From the NCBI GenBank assembly GCA_033558025.1, contig JAUCEF010000004.1:2604001-2668000 (forward strand): 64,000 nt of DNA, read 5' to 3'. Made by a program: the position numbers and the translations under genes. Below the pieces are notes generated by a model. That model ran no database searches. It saw nothing but the letters and a program-made list of their open reading frames with translations, and was not told where the DNA came from. Below, one piece after another: positions 40,906 through 53,169 of the stretch (positions are counted from its first letter, which is position 1; each line of letters starts with the position of its first letter). Source of the DNA: Phytophthora sp. 'mugwort'. Taxonomy: Eukaryota > Oomycota > Peronosporomycetes > Peronosporales > Peronosporaceae.

Positions 40906-42544
40906 TGCCCCCCCCCCTCCTCCATCTGTTGGCGTTGGTTTTCTTCATGAGCGTCCTCTATTGCTGCACCCTCCACAAACTTTATCAACTTTCGCGCCTT
41001 CGCAATCTTTTTGGATACCTCGTGCCGCGTTTTCATCCTCTCCATATTTACAAGCCCAAAGATACCGACGTTCAATATGGAGACAGCAATTTCAGTGGTC
41101 GAGACAGTTGTTTCGTCGAATAGCTGCTATCTAATCTTAAGGTTTGTAGCTGAATCTATATATATATTAGCACCAAAGGCTCTATCAACGTACACGATTT
41201 TGGTGCGTACAAGTGATAATTGGTACATATTGGTGAGATCATTACCAATCTCACCAAAAACAGTCTGAACGTGACACGTAGTACGCACGAAGCGAACGTT
41301 GGTCTCGACAACACGTGTGGGGTCGCTTTTGATCAGGTACGCTTTCGGACGCTTGAAAACCGCTGCATCTTGCATGCGTCGAATGCAATCCAGTGTTTCT
41401 TCAATTGCAGCGATCGAGACGGGCTTCGACTACACCAAATTGTCAAAGGTTTCTAAGGTAACATCTCCGACAGTAACGACAGTGTCCACAAAGGCTATAG
41501 TGTCTTCGATCTCCATTTTTCGCTTCGATTTCTTGAAGCTTTCTTTCAGCTCGGGTCTAGCCGATGGACAGCTTGCTGGGTTCAAGCCACAAAGTTCTTG
41601 TTTTCTGTCGTTGACGCTTTTTTTCGAGGGGTTTGCTTCGGCAGCGCTGTCCATTACAAGCTTTCACTTGGTCGGGAGTGCAGATATATTTTCTGACGTA
41701 GTCTTGGTCCGTATCGGCGCTGTGCTTTGGTCGGCCGCCGACGATGAATCAGAATGATTAGCTAGAATTGTGTCACTGCCGCTCACAATCAATACGCGTT
41801 GTTGGTCAGTGAAGTTATCGTCGCACTGTGTGGTCTTGGTGGTAGCCCCACCAACCACACCAAAATGTCTCGTGATTGCACTATCGGGGCTACCAACGCG
41901 CGTCGTTAAATCACTGGTGCCCACACTGGAGGGTCTTTATCATCACAGACCATGTGCTCGAGAACTTGCAAGTGATTCTTCCACTTCGCGAACCCGTGCT
42001 TTCCTATATCAGCAACACCCTCCGCAATACGCTGGCAAACGGCGAAGACAGCCCTGTATTTCTCGTTATATGGTATGTCACGCTTAGTTCCGTCGAATTC
42101 TACGACCTCCACAGTCACACATCCAGTCTCGTCGTCATATTCTGCTTCTCGTTCTCTGTTCTCGTCTTCGTTGCAATCATCCGCGATTGACCACCGCTAA
42201 GGGATAGTGTCGAAGAGAATTGAGGACCGAAACTACGGCTCCTCACGTCGCAAGAACATAATATGTCGACACGGAGGCAGCAGCGTTTGGTTGAACGTGC
42301 AGCTGCAGTTGTTGGACTCCAAACTCACCTGAAGGCAGGAACCAATATCAAGTTATCAACCTGCTCTTACAAACACTTCATCTTAGATGTTGCCTACCGC
42401 ATATTGACTCGATGGCATCTGGCTTGTCAAGGTGAAGACTGAAGGGGATGTTTCACCCGATTCGACACTGTAATCCGCTTTTTTTCTTTGCTGGCGTGTT
42501 TTGACTTTCCATCCGATCACATGCATGATAAGTTGCAATCTTCG

Positions 42545-43701
42545 CTAGAATTTGGAGCTCCACGTCTTAATTCTATTTATTGTATCGGAAACCAACTCGC
42601 TTCGTCTTGAATTGATACTTGTCTTCAGCGGCTTGTTGCAGAAAAAGCAGGTGATCGATAACTCGTCCATGGGCATGTCATGATCAAGAATGTCTTTAGC
42701 GGCTCCACAGCTAGCTTTTATCCGGTTGTTCGTGTTGTTATCCAAGTGAAGGATACTCCCTCGCAAAAATGTACACCACAACGGCCTACCGCTCAACCAA
42801 TTGATCTCCATGTATTCATAGAAAGCTGGCTTACCCTTACACATCACCTGCATGGCTTGCAGATAGCGGTCAAATTATCTTTCATCAGCGGTCCGAACCA
42901 TCCTAGTGATCAGATTCTTGATGCGAGTCGTCTCGAACGATGTGAAATCATGTGTCCGCTTGCTTATCTCGCGCTTCAGATAATCGATGACGTGGAAATG
43001 ACACAAAATTACTGTGGCATCACGAATTTCTTCAGCAAGTACATTAAGCTCCGTAAAAGCATTATCGATAATCACCACTTCCGCGTACTCCCACGTTGGG
43101 TTGTTCAGATTAAAAGCCCTGAACGCACACTTCATGTTGAGCTTGGTCTTTCCATCGATCAGTGAATCCTGGTCGAAAGCACCGCAACCAAATTTGTCAG
43201 TAACCATGAAACTGAACAAACGATATATTCAATCGTCAAATGATAGTTAAGATTGGTGAGTATTCAACCAAATAGAAGTTTGTTTGTGACAAAATCACCA
43301 ACGTGTCGGTGACAAGCCTCCAATAAACTAGCTAGAGCCGATGAATGAACTCATTGTACCTGTTGATGTTCGTCCCATGTGTGGCATCGATACAGAGCGC
43401 CTCAGGAAACTTTCGCGCCATCCTCTCATGTCCGCTGTCTGGAACTGATGCAGCTCGTCAAACTGGTGGCCGGATCGCGGAAGACGTTCACTGCATTTCC
43501 GGGTCCTTCTCCAAAGTCCTGCAATAGCTGCGAAACGCGAACGTTGTCGTCGAGTGAAGTGTACGTCTCCCGGCGCATCTGCGAAATCATGTTCTCCACA
43601 TCTTTCGGTTGAACTGGCTTCCCAGAGGCTTCTTTTAAGTAGCGCAGGATCTTTTTGCGCTTGGAACCACCTGTAAATAAACGCATAAACGAATCAGTCA
43701 A
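42545..43701 (-). pseudogene. MULE transposase core
   Basis: Three minus-strand frames, 43426-43701, 42875-43400 and 42545-42853, make up the DDE core and zinc-binding region described for the element. The first Asp is in LCIDATHGTN near 43390, the second in VIIDNAFTEL near 43060. Confidence 0.7.
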
Positions 43702-44179
43702 GTGACAATAGCTTTATACGTACATACTGCAGTGTACCTTGCCACATAGTTCTAGCAACGCTCTTGATATTTGGAGAATCGATCTTTCGCGCCTCGGCGT
43801 ACGAGTAGCACTCGCCGAGGACAATATTGTGATTGTGGGTTGAGTTGTGTTTAGTTACTCGAGCACTCTACGTGCCGTCTTCAGCCAGAGATAACAATCT
43901 GTTGAACCTCGCCTTGCACCCAATTCATGGTGTGGTTTCTCCGTCTCCCCTTCCCATGAGGGTTGAAATCTCATCTGTGAGTGCAGATGGAGATCTTCGA
44001 GTAGTACTGCAGATTCTCATCGTACAGCACAGGCTTACTACCGGATAAAGCGGCTCGGAATTGCTTGTCTGCAACCTGTAGATCTGATAAGTGTCCGTTT
44101 GGTATCTGCAACGGCCACATATCGACTAGAACAGCGGACGGAAAGAAGAACGTATCAAAGTCTAATGTAACGCTCAAAA

Positions 44180-45152
44180 TTTGACTCTAAGTCAGCCCAC
44201 ATCGCAAACATGCCACGGAACGGGGGACAGTTCACCGCGAACGATTTGCTGGTCGAAACCAGCGCTTTTCCTTGGGTCTCGGCGTCTGGGTTACCGTGGT
44301 TCAGCGCTTCAGCGTCGGCACGCGCACGCTAGTTCGCGTATGGACGGGGACAGCGCTCGCTAGACGAGAGGTCATAATGCCGGCCAGCACAACGAGGTCG
44401 GCAGCGAATAGAGCAGCGTAGGGGGAGCGGGTGACGACCAGAGGCGGCAGCGACAGAGGCAGTGACAGAGTGGAGGGAAGTGAAAAATGAACGACGATCA
44501 CAGCACGCAAATGTTGAGTTTTTTGTTGAAGTTCAGGAAGTGGCAAATACCGGTTTAAATACGGTAGTGAATTTGCACTTTTTCTGGCGAAAATATTTGT
44601 GAATGTAGGCACTTCCAATTTTTTTATCAACACCTCGTATTTTGTCGGAAATGTGAAATGTTTGCTGATCACTCCGTATTTTGTAAATATACCGTTTCAC
44701 GTCCCAGATCGTGACCACGCGTGTAATTTCACGTAATTAAGCCACGTATATTAGTTACAGCTTTTTTGATTTCTATCCTCCAATATTTTTTTTTTATCTG
44801 CACGGAACACTCTCATGCGCTACACGGAACAGTACTGGCACAAGCAGACTCCGCTGCTGAGCAGAGAGCACGAGCTTTGCCGCTGCAAGAAGCGCTAGTA
44901 TTCGTTAGATGCGGCGGGGCATTAACTCTGCGTAGTCCATAAATTCTGTTGCACTTCAAAAATTATGGACTTGAACAATAATATTAATAACGTTACTCGT
45001 AAAAATACGAGTATTATGGATGACACCCGCGTGTTGTCCATCCACGAACAGTTTACTAGTTGCTCCAGTGTAACCGGATGCACACGTACTACAGTAGTAT
45101 GTATGTAAATTAAGTCAGTTACGGTACGAAACTGCGCCTTTCTTCTTCAGTA
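44180..45152. other. Spacer between the MULE and the P450 gene
   Basis: No supported gene. A 123-codon minus-strand frame (44301-44672) has no recognisable content. The last 400 bp are AT-rich and contain a short hairpin TACTCGTA-AAAA-TACGAGTA at 44994-45013. Confidence 0.4.
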
Positions 45153-46790
45153 TTAATAGGCGGGAGCGGTCGTGTCATGGATCGTGCACTCGAGTAGGCC
45201 CTTGACGGGCAGCGTCACGCTATAGTCATACGTGATCTTGAACGGGTCCTCGACCGTCTTGATGTCGAAGCGGCTGAACAGCACGGCAATGACGGTCTGC
45301 ATCTCCAGCAGGGCGAAGCGCATGCCCAGGCACTGGTGCGGGCCACCGCCGAACGTAATGAACTGGAATGGATTCACAAACTTGACCTTGCCGGTCTCCT
45401 CGTCAATCCAGCGGTCCGGATTGTACTCGGCGGCGTCCTCTCCCCAAACGTTCTTTACGCGTGCCGCGGCATATACCGACATGACCACGTATGAACCAAA
45501 CGGCACGAACGTGCCTTCGCGAAGCGTCGTCGAGCGCATGGGCGTACGGTGTACGCCCGTCATGTACAACCGTAGACTCTCTTTGAGCACGGCCTCGACG
45601 TAAGGGACTTTGTGCAAGTCCTCCATCGTCGGAACCTGCATCTCCCCGGTCATGAGCCCAGGGAGCTTCTCGCGGATCTGTTTACGAAGCTTGGCCAGCA
45701 CGCGAGGGTGACGGTTCAGGTTCACGATGACCCACGCCATACTGAAGCTCGTGGTCTCTTTGCCAGCCAAGAAGAAGTTCATCATGGCGTCACGCAGGTC
45801 GGATGAGTCCGTATTGCCTGTCGAGTCCACAAACAGCGTCAGCAGGTCTGTCTTTGAGTCCCAGTCCTCCGCGGTCTTGCTCGCCATGGACTCGAGCATG
45901 ACGTCATTCAGCAGGTCTGTCGCAACCTTGATGCACCGCTTAAGCATGCGCTCATCGCCGATGTTTAGGAAACGCTTAAGCTTCCAGTACCACATTGGCG
46001 ACTGCAGGCGCGCACCGAAAACCTCAGCGTAGCCGTCGACTGCCTCGATGAACGGGTGGTCCATTTCGGCGTTGAGGTCTCCGTCCAGACCGTGAAGGTC
46101 CACGCCGAACCCGATCTTAGTAAACACGTCGCTCGAAAACTTGCCCAGCAGCGACTTCATGGAGACGACATGGCCTTCCTTCGCGCACTGAGCAAGGACG
46201 TCGCGTAGTCTGATGGATTTCTCAATGATCACTTCGTCCATTACGTCTCTCAGCATTTTCATGGAGAACATGTGACTCGCTATGCGCCTTTGCTTCAACC
46301 ACTTCTCACCATCGACACCAGCGACGCCTTCCCCGAAGATATCATGTTGGAGATCAACGAGCTCGTCACCGCGACCGAAGGTATCGAACTGCGTCTTGAA
46401 GACGTCTTCGCAGGCCTCAGGCGACGTGATGATGAGGGTCTGCGGACGGCCGATAATGCTGAGCACCCAAGGCTTGCCCTCGCTTATCTGACTCTGCTCA
46501 GCCATCCAGTCCTGTAGTCGGTCCTTCTCGAAGAACATGACGTCGAGCGTGTTGCCCAGGATCGGCAGTGTCGACTTGGGGCGGTGTAGTCCCTGGGCGT
46601 CCAGCGCGCGGGTAATCTTCATCTCCTTGTACACGGCAGAAAGCAGTTTGTAACTTACGTACAGGCCACTGAGCGCTCCGGCGGCGAGCACCGCCTGCCG
46701 CTCGTTCATTTGATGCTGAGTGACCCCCCACATGCTCCAAAGACGACTACGAGACGCGGAAAAGAATTCCGAAATGGTGGCAGTGGACAA
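45153..46790 (-). CDS. Cytochrome P450 monooxygenase, CYP86-clan-like
   Basis: Single exon, 545 residues, fully open. An N-terminal membrane anchor (AVLAAGALSGLYVSYKLL) is followed by a proline hinge (PKSTLPILGN). The I-helix has FFLAGKETTSFSMAWV, the K-helix KESLRL (ExxR), then YNPDRW and the haem-binding FGGGPHQCLGMRFALLE with the axial Cys. The sequence style resembles the CYP86/CYP704 fatty-acid omega-hydroxylases and the oomycete CYP5014-like families, so an ER enzyme acting on fatty acids or other lipids is likely; the exact substrate is unknown. It is the only intact gene in a 37-kb block of dead transposons and lies between inverted copies of an LTR. A NADPH-P450 reductase would be needed from elsewhere. 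Confidence 0.93.
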   Translation of the reverse strand: MSTATISEFFSASRSRLWSMWGVTQHQMNERQAVLAAGALSGLYVSYKLLSAVYKEMKITRALDAQGLHRPKSTLPILGNTLDVMFFEKDRLQDWMAEQSQISEGKPWVLSIIGRPQTLIITSPEACEDVFKTQFDTFGRGDELVDLQHDIFGEGVAGVDGEKWLKQRRIASHMFSMKMLRDVMDEVIIEKSIRLRDVLAQCAKEGHVVSMKSLLGKFSSDVFTKIGFGVDLHGLDGDLNAEMDHPFIEAVDGYAEVFGARLQSPMWYWKLKRFLNIGDERMLKRCIKVATDLLNDVMLESMASKTAEDWDSKTDLLTLFVDSTGNTDSSDLRDAMMNFFLAGKETTSFSMAWVIVNLNRHPRVLAKLRKQIREKLPGLMTGEMQVPTMEDLHKVPYVEAVLKESLRLYMTGVHRTPMRSTTLREGTFVPFGSYVVMSVYAAARVKNVWGEDAAEYNPDRWIDEETGKVKFVNPFQFITFGGGPHQCLGMRFALLEMQTVIAVLFSRFDIKTVEDPFKITYDYSVTLPVKGLLECTIHDTTAPAY

Positions 46791-48046
46791 AGGCTGCTAC
46801 TACAGTATGCTACATGTATTATAATACGAGTGGAGGCCGCACCACCGCAAGGGATCGGCATACTCAGTATCGGATCGTCTGCGATGCTGCTGTACATGTC
46901 TCCCTCAGTTGCCCCAGTTATTAGTCCCTTACAATCTAATCGCGGCAGGAAGAAGGGACCACTGCGGATTTGCACCGACGGGATCCCGGGACCGCTGCTC
47001 ATTGGCTAGGGTTGCTTCTTCACTTCAATTAATGGAGAAGGTGCGCCGAAACATCGAGGCATCGAGGCACGCTTTGCCGGAAGTGGCCCCGTAAGGAGTC
47101 TGAATACAAAATCGGAGGCGAGCGGTTGTGAGGTCGCGTGGCCGCGCGGTATTTTGCGAGGCCAGCTCAGCGCAGTGTATTCCGAGCACTTCGGCGGGCC
47201 GAATTTAAAAATATTTTTTCTCGTAAGAGCGCAGCGACTGCCTTGCAAATTGCGGTGCAAAGCAAACCCCGCGATGGCATCCGCCCGGCAAATCTAGTTG
47301 TAAATGAGGCTAAGTTATTACGTACTTGTTTTTTTATTATTATGCCCTTTTTATTTATGCATTGTCCACGTCGCAGCTGCGTAGCGCTATTTTGGGAAAA
47401 TGCAGCCGGTCTGCTAGGAGAGAGAAATTCCAGCAACCTTCCTGGGCGACTCGCTTGAGCAGCATCGAAGCAGGGGAGTATTACTGACAGTTAGAATACG
47501 AGTAATAGTAATTCACTGTTTGTATGTCCTAACTATTCGTTGTGCATTTGCACATAATTAGCATACTAAAATCATATTAATAGTGTGCTAACCTTTTGGC
47601 CAGTCTCAAATACAAACCCGTCTATAGAAAATCTCTCAGTATCACCCTGATTGTACTCAAATTTGGTTGGCTTATTCAGCGTGAAAAACGCTACAGCTGA
47701 GTCAAAGTTGAGGGTAAAACGCCCTGGATTGGCTAAGTTAGGTTGAAAATTATGGGTGTTCTATCCTTTTCGCCAGCACTGTACTGTTAGTAGAGAGCCG
47801 GATGTGCTCGAGTGAGTTAATTTACTTCCTCCGTACGAAATTATAAGCGGGTTACGGGCACAAAATACAAACATAAGCTCAAATCGCTGTATTATCCTGT
47901 ATTGATTGGCTAAAATTGTAGCTGTGACCGAGACGAATCGATTCGTGGTTTCCCCCCGTTTTTGCGTTGAGTAGTTCCTGATCTACGATCAACTACGCTC
48001 CACCAGTCCTTCTCACTTTAGCTTTTATCTTCGCTAGCACAGCCAA
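46791..48046. other. Upstream region of the P450 gene
   Basis: 1.26 kb with no supported gene. It must contain the P450 promoter. An open frame at 47138-47458 (+) has no known features. From 47460 it becomes AT-rich and merges into the mariner element. Confidence 0.4.
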
Positions 48047-49225
48047 ATGGACACCAGCGGTGCCAAAACCCCTCGCACAAGAAAGAACCTGTCACCGACA
48101 GAACGTGCCTATGTCGTCGCGTTCCTTCTCCGTGCCAGCACCGAGCTACAACCATCCCGAGGCGCTATTAAAATTGTGCAGCCAAGTATGGCTGCAACGA
48201 TGACCAGATATCGCTTTTGTGGCGCCTGCAGTCGAGTATGTTAAGGGAGCAACTCAATCAACTACGAGAGCGGCAGGAAGGGCAGGAGTGGTCGTAAGTC
48301 GCGCATGACGGATCAGTTCCGCTAGACCTCAACCGAGCTATCGAGCTTATCCCCCTGGAGGACCGAACCGATATTCGTACTTTAGCTAATGCACTCGGTA
48401 TTCCCAAGTCAACGTTGCACGATTACTTTCGTGCTGGTGTTTTTCGCTGACACACTGCTCGAGTGAAGCCAATGCTCACTGCAAGCAATTCATAGACAGA
48501 GTCAGGTTCGCAACCAGGTTCGTGCGGCAAGGCGATGAGGACGGAGTGCACTTCGACAGATTGCTTGATTACGTCCATTTTAACGAAAAATGGTTCTGCC
48601 TACGGAAAAGCAACGCTACTACCTAGGCGAACACGAGGAAGAGCCCCGCATCACCGTCAAGAAAACAGAGCTTTATCCTCAAAGCATTTTTTTTAGCTGT
48701 AGTGGCCCGTCCGCGCTGGAACAATACGAGCGAGCGTGTATGGGACGGCAAGATTGGTGTCTGGCCTTTCGCCGTGTTTGAACCCGCCGCGAGATCGAGC
48801 AGAACCGTCCCGCTGGAACCCTAGAGCTGAAGCCATTCACTGTTGACCGTACCGTGTACCGGCACGCACTATGTCGGATGGTCATACCGCGCATCAAAGC
48901 GGTTTGGACATCTGGCAGGCGCGTCGTGCTGCAACACGACAATGCAAAGCCCCACGTCGCCGCGGATGACCCCGATGTGCTTGCTGTATCTGATCAAGAC
49001 AGGTGAGATATGAAGTTGAGCCCACAGCCCGCTAACTCTCCCGACTACAATGCGCTTGATCTCGGTTTTTTCACCTCTATTCAGTCGATCCAGCACGAGA
49101 AGAAGGGTGGAACAATCCAAGATCTCGTCAACATCGTCGACGAAGCGTTTAACAACACAAACTACAGCGTTATTGATCGATTATTTCTCACATTGCAGTC
49201 CGTGTTGCATGCACTAATAGCGTAG
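48047..49225 (+). pseudogene. Tc1/mariner-like transposase remnant
   Basis: The plus strand starts MDTSGAKTPRTRKNLSPTER, followed by a helix-turn-helix region (DIRTLANALGIPKSTLHDYF). Later come VVLQHDNAKPHVAADDPDVL, with the second catalytic Asp, and PANSPDYNALDLGFFTSIQS, with the third, as in mariner transposases. Several stops and shifts lie between. Terminal repeats were not identified. Confidence 0.75.
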
Positions 49226-49599
49226 AGAGCAGCAACAAGTACGCATAAGCTAGAAAATAGCAACGGCTTGCTACCGACGTGCCTGCCAGAAAGCGAGCTG
49301 GTCTACACGAAGGAAATGAGTTCTTAAGTTCGCATAATCAAGAGAGTACGTAACGCCTATATTTTCGGACGCACATAATAACAGTAACCTGCTTATATTT
49401 TCGGACGGAGGAAGTAAGACTGAACGACTTGGAAGTAAGCCTCACTACGCATGCATGCGGCTGCGGGGCCTGCGGACCTCGACCGCCAGCCATTCCAGCT
49501 AGCCTAGTCGCAGCTTAAACTGCAGTCTCCCAGGCTGCGCTAGTGCTCGCTTGGTCCATCGCTCGACCTGAGCCAAGTTAAACCTCAACTTAACACCCG
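49226..49599. other. Spacer between mariner and Copia remnants
   Basis: Includes a near-duplicate TATATTTTCGGACG(C/G)A at about 49358 and 49396. No gene or RNA seen. Confidence 0.35.
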
Positions 49600-50320
49600 T
49601 CCTCTAAAGACGCGTGCAATGCACCTCGGAACTTAGTCCTTGACACCGTTTTTTCTCTGCTCACCGTCGCGGCGTTGCTGCTGCTTGTCCTGATAGCGCG
49701 TCCCCTTCTGTTACGGTGAGTCAGATGCAAATCAGGCTTCATACCGATCAGCGATTTTAACTTCGCTAGTCGCGGAAATCCGAGCGGCTTTGTCAGCAAG
49801 TCCGCTGGGTTCAGGTCGCCGGCGATTCTCTAGAACTTGACATCTTTCTCTTTTACTTGCTCGTGTACGTAGTGAAACTCAGCTCAATGTGGGGGTCTTC
49901 GTCTATAAGTCGGATTGGATGCCAAAGTAATGGCGGCTTGGTTATCAACTCTAAGCGTAAACTCCACCTGTTGTTCGGGTAGAGCCTCTGCCAGGACAGC
50001 GACTTGACTTCTATGCACGCCTCGCAAAAAACGACATACTCCGCTTCCGCGGTACGCTGGGCGACCACGCTCTGTCGGCCACGCGACTGGCCCACAAGCT
50101 ACCATTATGGTGTTGCCGGTGATGCTCTTCCGGGTATTCGGGCAGTTGCCCCAATCCGAGCCGCAGTAACCACCGATCGTGATGGATTTCGGCTTAGTAC
50201 TAGCGCGCTTGAAGAATATACCATGATCTGCCATGGAACGGAAAAGCGAAGCGCAAGACAACACCGTGTTGCACCGTCAAGTTTCCGACGAATCGGCTTG
50301 GGTACTGATCGGGCCTGATT
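49600..50320 (-). pseudogene. Copia RNase H region
   Basis: Minus-strand frames contain GGYCGSDWGNCPNTRKSITG, then, after a shift, SVVAQRTAEAEYVVFCEACI and finally NPADLLTKPLGFPRLAKLKS, the conserved blocks of the Copia RNase H and polyprotein end. At least two frameshifts are present. The upstream reverse transcriptase is missing. Confidence 0.75.
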
Positions 50321-50399
50321 TGGGCTTGGCAGAGTTCGTTCTCCAGCCGCGTTACATTTCCGAAAGCTACGTCCAGTTCCCCGCGAAGCCGAGCTGACT

Positions 50400-51146
50400 G
50401 CGTCCCATCGATGTCCGATCGGGGGCTCTACGCTGTCGCTTGGTCCAAAGCAGCTCGAGTGGAGTTCAAGCTAACGAGGTAAGAGTCGGGATCGACCCGA
50501 TTCTCATCCAGTTCACTCTTTTGAGTGATGATCCGGTCACGTAAGTCGTCGACCTTTTCCTCGGAGAGCTCCAGACGATACGCAAGTTCATCTCGGCGAG
50601 ACTCATCTTCGGAAAGTTATTGCTGAACACTGGAGAGACGACCCTCCACGTCTTGGATCTCAGCGGCTTGCTGACGAAGCTGATCGCGGAGATGATGAAC
50701 GATCGACTGATCTCCCTGGGCCGGGAGAGCGTTGCCAACCTCATCCCGGAGTCTCAGGATCTCCTCACCTCGGTCGTGTCGGAATTGCTCCAAGGCACGC
50801 AAATCGTCAGACATCTTGGCTATGACGCGATCCTGGTGCATGCGATCTCGCAGAAGTTCGTCACGAGTACCGCGCACACGACGGAGCTCATCTTCCAGGT
50901 AGGTCACCTGACGCGCCACGACTTGAGTTGTCGAGTCAACGAGCGCATGCAAGGCGACAGAACGACGGGACCTAACGCTGTGGGGCGAAGCGGGCGACGA
51001 TCGGCCTTTGTCAGAGGCGCGGAGTGGTGATCATTTATGAATTGGGAGTAGATGGCTTGTTGGGGCGAAGATTGAGAAGTGTGACCGGAGTGTGGCCGCT
51101 GTACGTCAACGACTTCGGACAGGGGGCGGTTGTGGAGAAGCGTCAT
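50400..51146 (-). pseudogene. Gag of the right-hand GATC-rich Gypsy copy
   Basis: The frame opens at 51146 with MTLLHNRPLSEVVDVQRPHS, shifts near 50950 and continues as a long coiled coil (YLEDELRRVRGTRDELLRDR and VHHLRDQLRQQAAEIQDVEG). A TAA at about 50620 interrupts it, after which SEEKVDDLRDRIITQKSELD continues. A coiled-coil capsid region just after the LTR leader is usual for this group. Confidence 0.65.
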
Positions 51147-52728
51147 CCAAGAATATCAGATCCCTAAGGAGTGGTCAGATCGATGAGAAAGACGGTTCCA
51201 GCTGTGAAGTGAGGCGACGATCGAGCCGGATCGAGATACGAGGTAAAGGCGGGGCGACGTTCGATCTAATCTGGGGTGCAAGGGGATGCTTCGATAATGA
51301 GAAAGGAAACCAGGGTCGGGCAACCACCCAACATAGATCTGTTATACTATGCTCACCCGACCGATCGGGGATGGGATGGATATTCGGAGCCCGGATCGAG
51401 GGGGATGCAAAGATCAGGGTTGGCAAGCGGTGACGGAATCGATCAAACCCGATCTAACCCCTGTTTGACCTCGGTCAAACCCCGACCGTGTGGGTCTGGT
51501 GTCCGCGGGTTGGCAGAACGAGCCGATCCGGCGTTCAAGGTTCGGAAGATCGGGCCGATCCGGCGGCTACAGATCGGCCTACACCCTGCCGTCCGAGATC
51601 GGGCGGATCGGATCGATCTTGCAGTAGAGATCGAGTCGATCGACAACGGGATCTGGCAGATCGGACCGATGCGGTGATCCAGGCTGGCCGATCGGGCCGA
51701 TCGGGCCGATCTGGTGTTCAAGGTTCGGAGGGTCGGGCTGATCTGGCGTCCACAGATCGGCCTACACCCCGCCGTCCGAGATCGGGCAGATCGGATCGAT
51801 CTGGCGGTCGAGATCGAGCGGATCAGGTCGATCGGTATTCGCCGATCGGTATACAGGTTCCGACATCCTCGATCTGTCAGATCGACATACATGTTCGGGC
51901 ATACGCGATCCGGCAGATCGGGCTGATCGGTGTTGGCAGATCGACATACACGTTCAGACATCCGCGATCTGGCAGATCGGGATTCGATCAGCGATCATCC
52001 TCGGGGATGGGCAAGTGTGAAGACGGTATGTGTTGAGTGGTTTAAGAAGGGCAAGATTCAGGTGGTACGAGATAGGATTCAGGATGGGAAAATAGGACCC
52101 GAAAAGGATAAACACCAATCAGACTCGAATAAAAAAAAATTGCATTGGACTACTTAGGCATTTTAAGTGCCGCTGGATGGGATCTACATTGGCCATTCCA
52201 AGTATGAACTACTCCAAGGTAGCAGATCAAGCGTCGCGGTGAGAGGATCAGATCGGATATTGGCCGACCCTCCCCCACGCTAGCGAAATTATGCTCAAGC
52301 GTATACCTCGATCGATCGGCATTCAGTGCTTGGCCGACGATCGATTCGACTCTCAACTCGCAAGATCCCGCTAAAGGAAGCGGCAAGTAACTCAAGGAAA
52401 GGAACAATGTCACACGGCAAACTCGGCCTCGGATCAAGTCCAGGCCCCGATCGAAGGTCAACTGCCTCAGATCGGAACCAATAACGGCGGCAGAGTGAAG
52501 ACTTCGGCGCCGCTCCACGCCCCGCATCCCGCCAGGATGTTCAAGACTTTAGATCGTTGCATCCTTCGGAGTCCCAACAGAGCGGACCCAGCCCACGGAC
52601 GGGTACACAAGGTGAGACCAAGTTCAGCTGATTCACGGATCATCGGGGAACCCCCTCGGTTAGTCGGTGTCTGGGCGCAGTTGGTAAGCGGATCGGATCT
52701 TAAGCATATTTTGATCGATCCCGCTACA
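51147..52728 (-). repeat. LTR and leader of the GATC-rich Gypsy family (right, minus-oriented copy)
   Basis: Read on the minus strand it starts TGTAGCGGGATC at 52728 and runs to the gag start at 51146, matching 29555-31093 in inverted orientation. Inside, a block beginning GTTCAAGGTTCGGA occurs twice (about 51534 and 51716) with its following 80-90 bp repeated, so the GATC-rich core has expanded locally. It is inserted into another Gypsy fragment, which continues on the far side. Confidence 0.75.
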
Positions 52729-53169
52729 CCACACTACACCATACTTTCCTCAGGTATCCTGGCGTCCACCACCGATAGGTGGTTTAAGAAGTCCAGCAGT
52801 CCATGCTTGCTTGCTCTGCTCTCATCGCCGTTTTGCAGGGACGATGTAGCAAATTTGTTCGATTTCTCCCCGTCTAACAGCTTTTGGGAAAGACCTCGCA
52901 CTCATGCAAGGGAGCTTTGTAATCTCCGAGGCGAGGATTGTCTACTTGGATTTGGTTAATGCCGAATTTTTCTCCGGTCCCCACCAACGTGTTGACTGTT
53001 GCGACGCCCTTAATCTACCGTTGTAATCGCAATTGTCGGCGACGACTTCGACGTTTTGTCGAAGTCGAAGCGGGTTTCTTACCCCGCTTGCTTGTTCCGA
53101 GAGACGCAGTTCCTAGACCGTCTCTTATCCTCCTTCCGACCTGGCCAGAAGGCGAAGGTCCTCTCTGAT

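Larger units (their letters stand above)
40335..43830 (-). mobile_element. MULE DNA transposon remnant with Ulp1-like protease region
   Basis: From high to low coordinate the minus strand has an N-terminal region (GGSKRKKILRYLKEASG), the core LCIDATHGTNINRYNEF with the first catalytic Asp, VVIIDNAFTELNVLAEEIRD with the second, ILCHFHVIDYLKREISK, a region with NWLSGRPLWCTFLRG and HLDNNTNNRIKASCG, and finally a Ulp1-like part. The order is that of Mutator-like transposases. Frameshifts and stops occur throughout, and terminal inverted repeats were not found. Confidence 0.75.

Noticed and set aside
44301..44672. 123-codon minus-strand frame upstream of the P450
   Set aside because: Low similarity to anything known and overlapping AT-rich sequence; treated as chance.
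44994..45013. Hairpin TACTCGTA-AAAA-TACGAGTA as a terminator or regulatory site
   Set aside because: Arms of 8 bp with a 4-nt loop are expected about once by chance in 64 kb, and no gene ends here.
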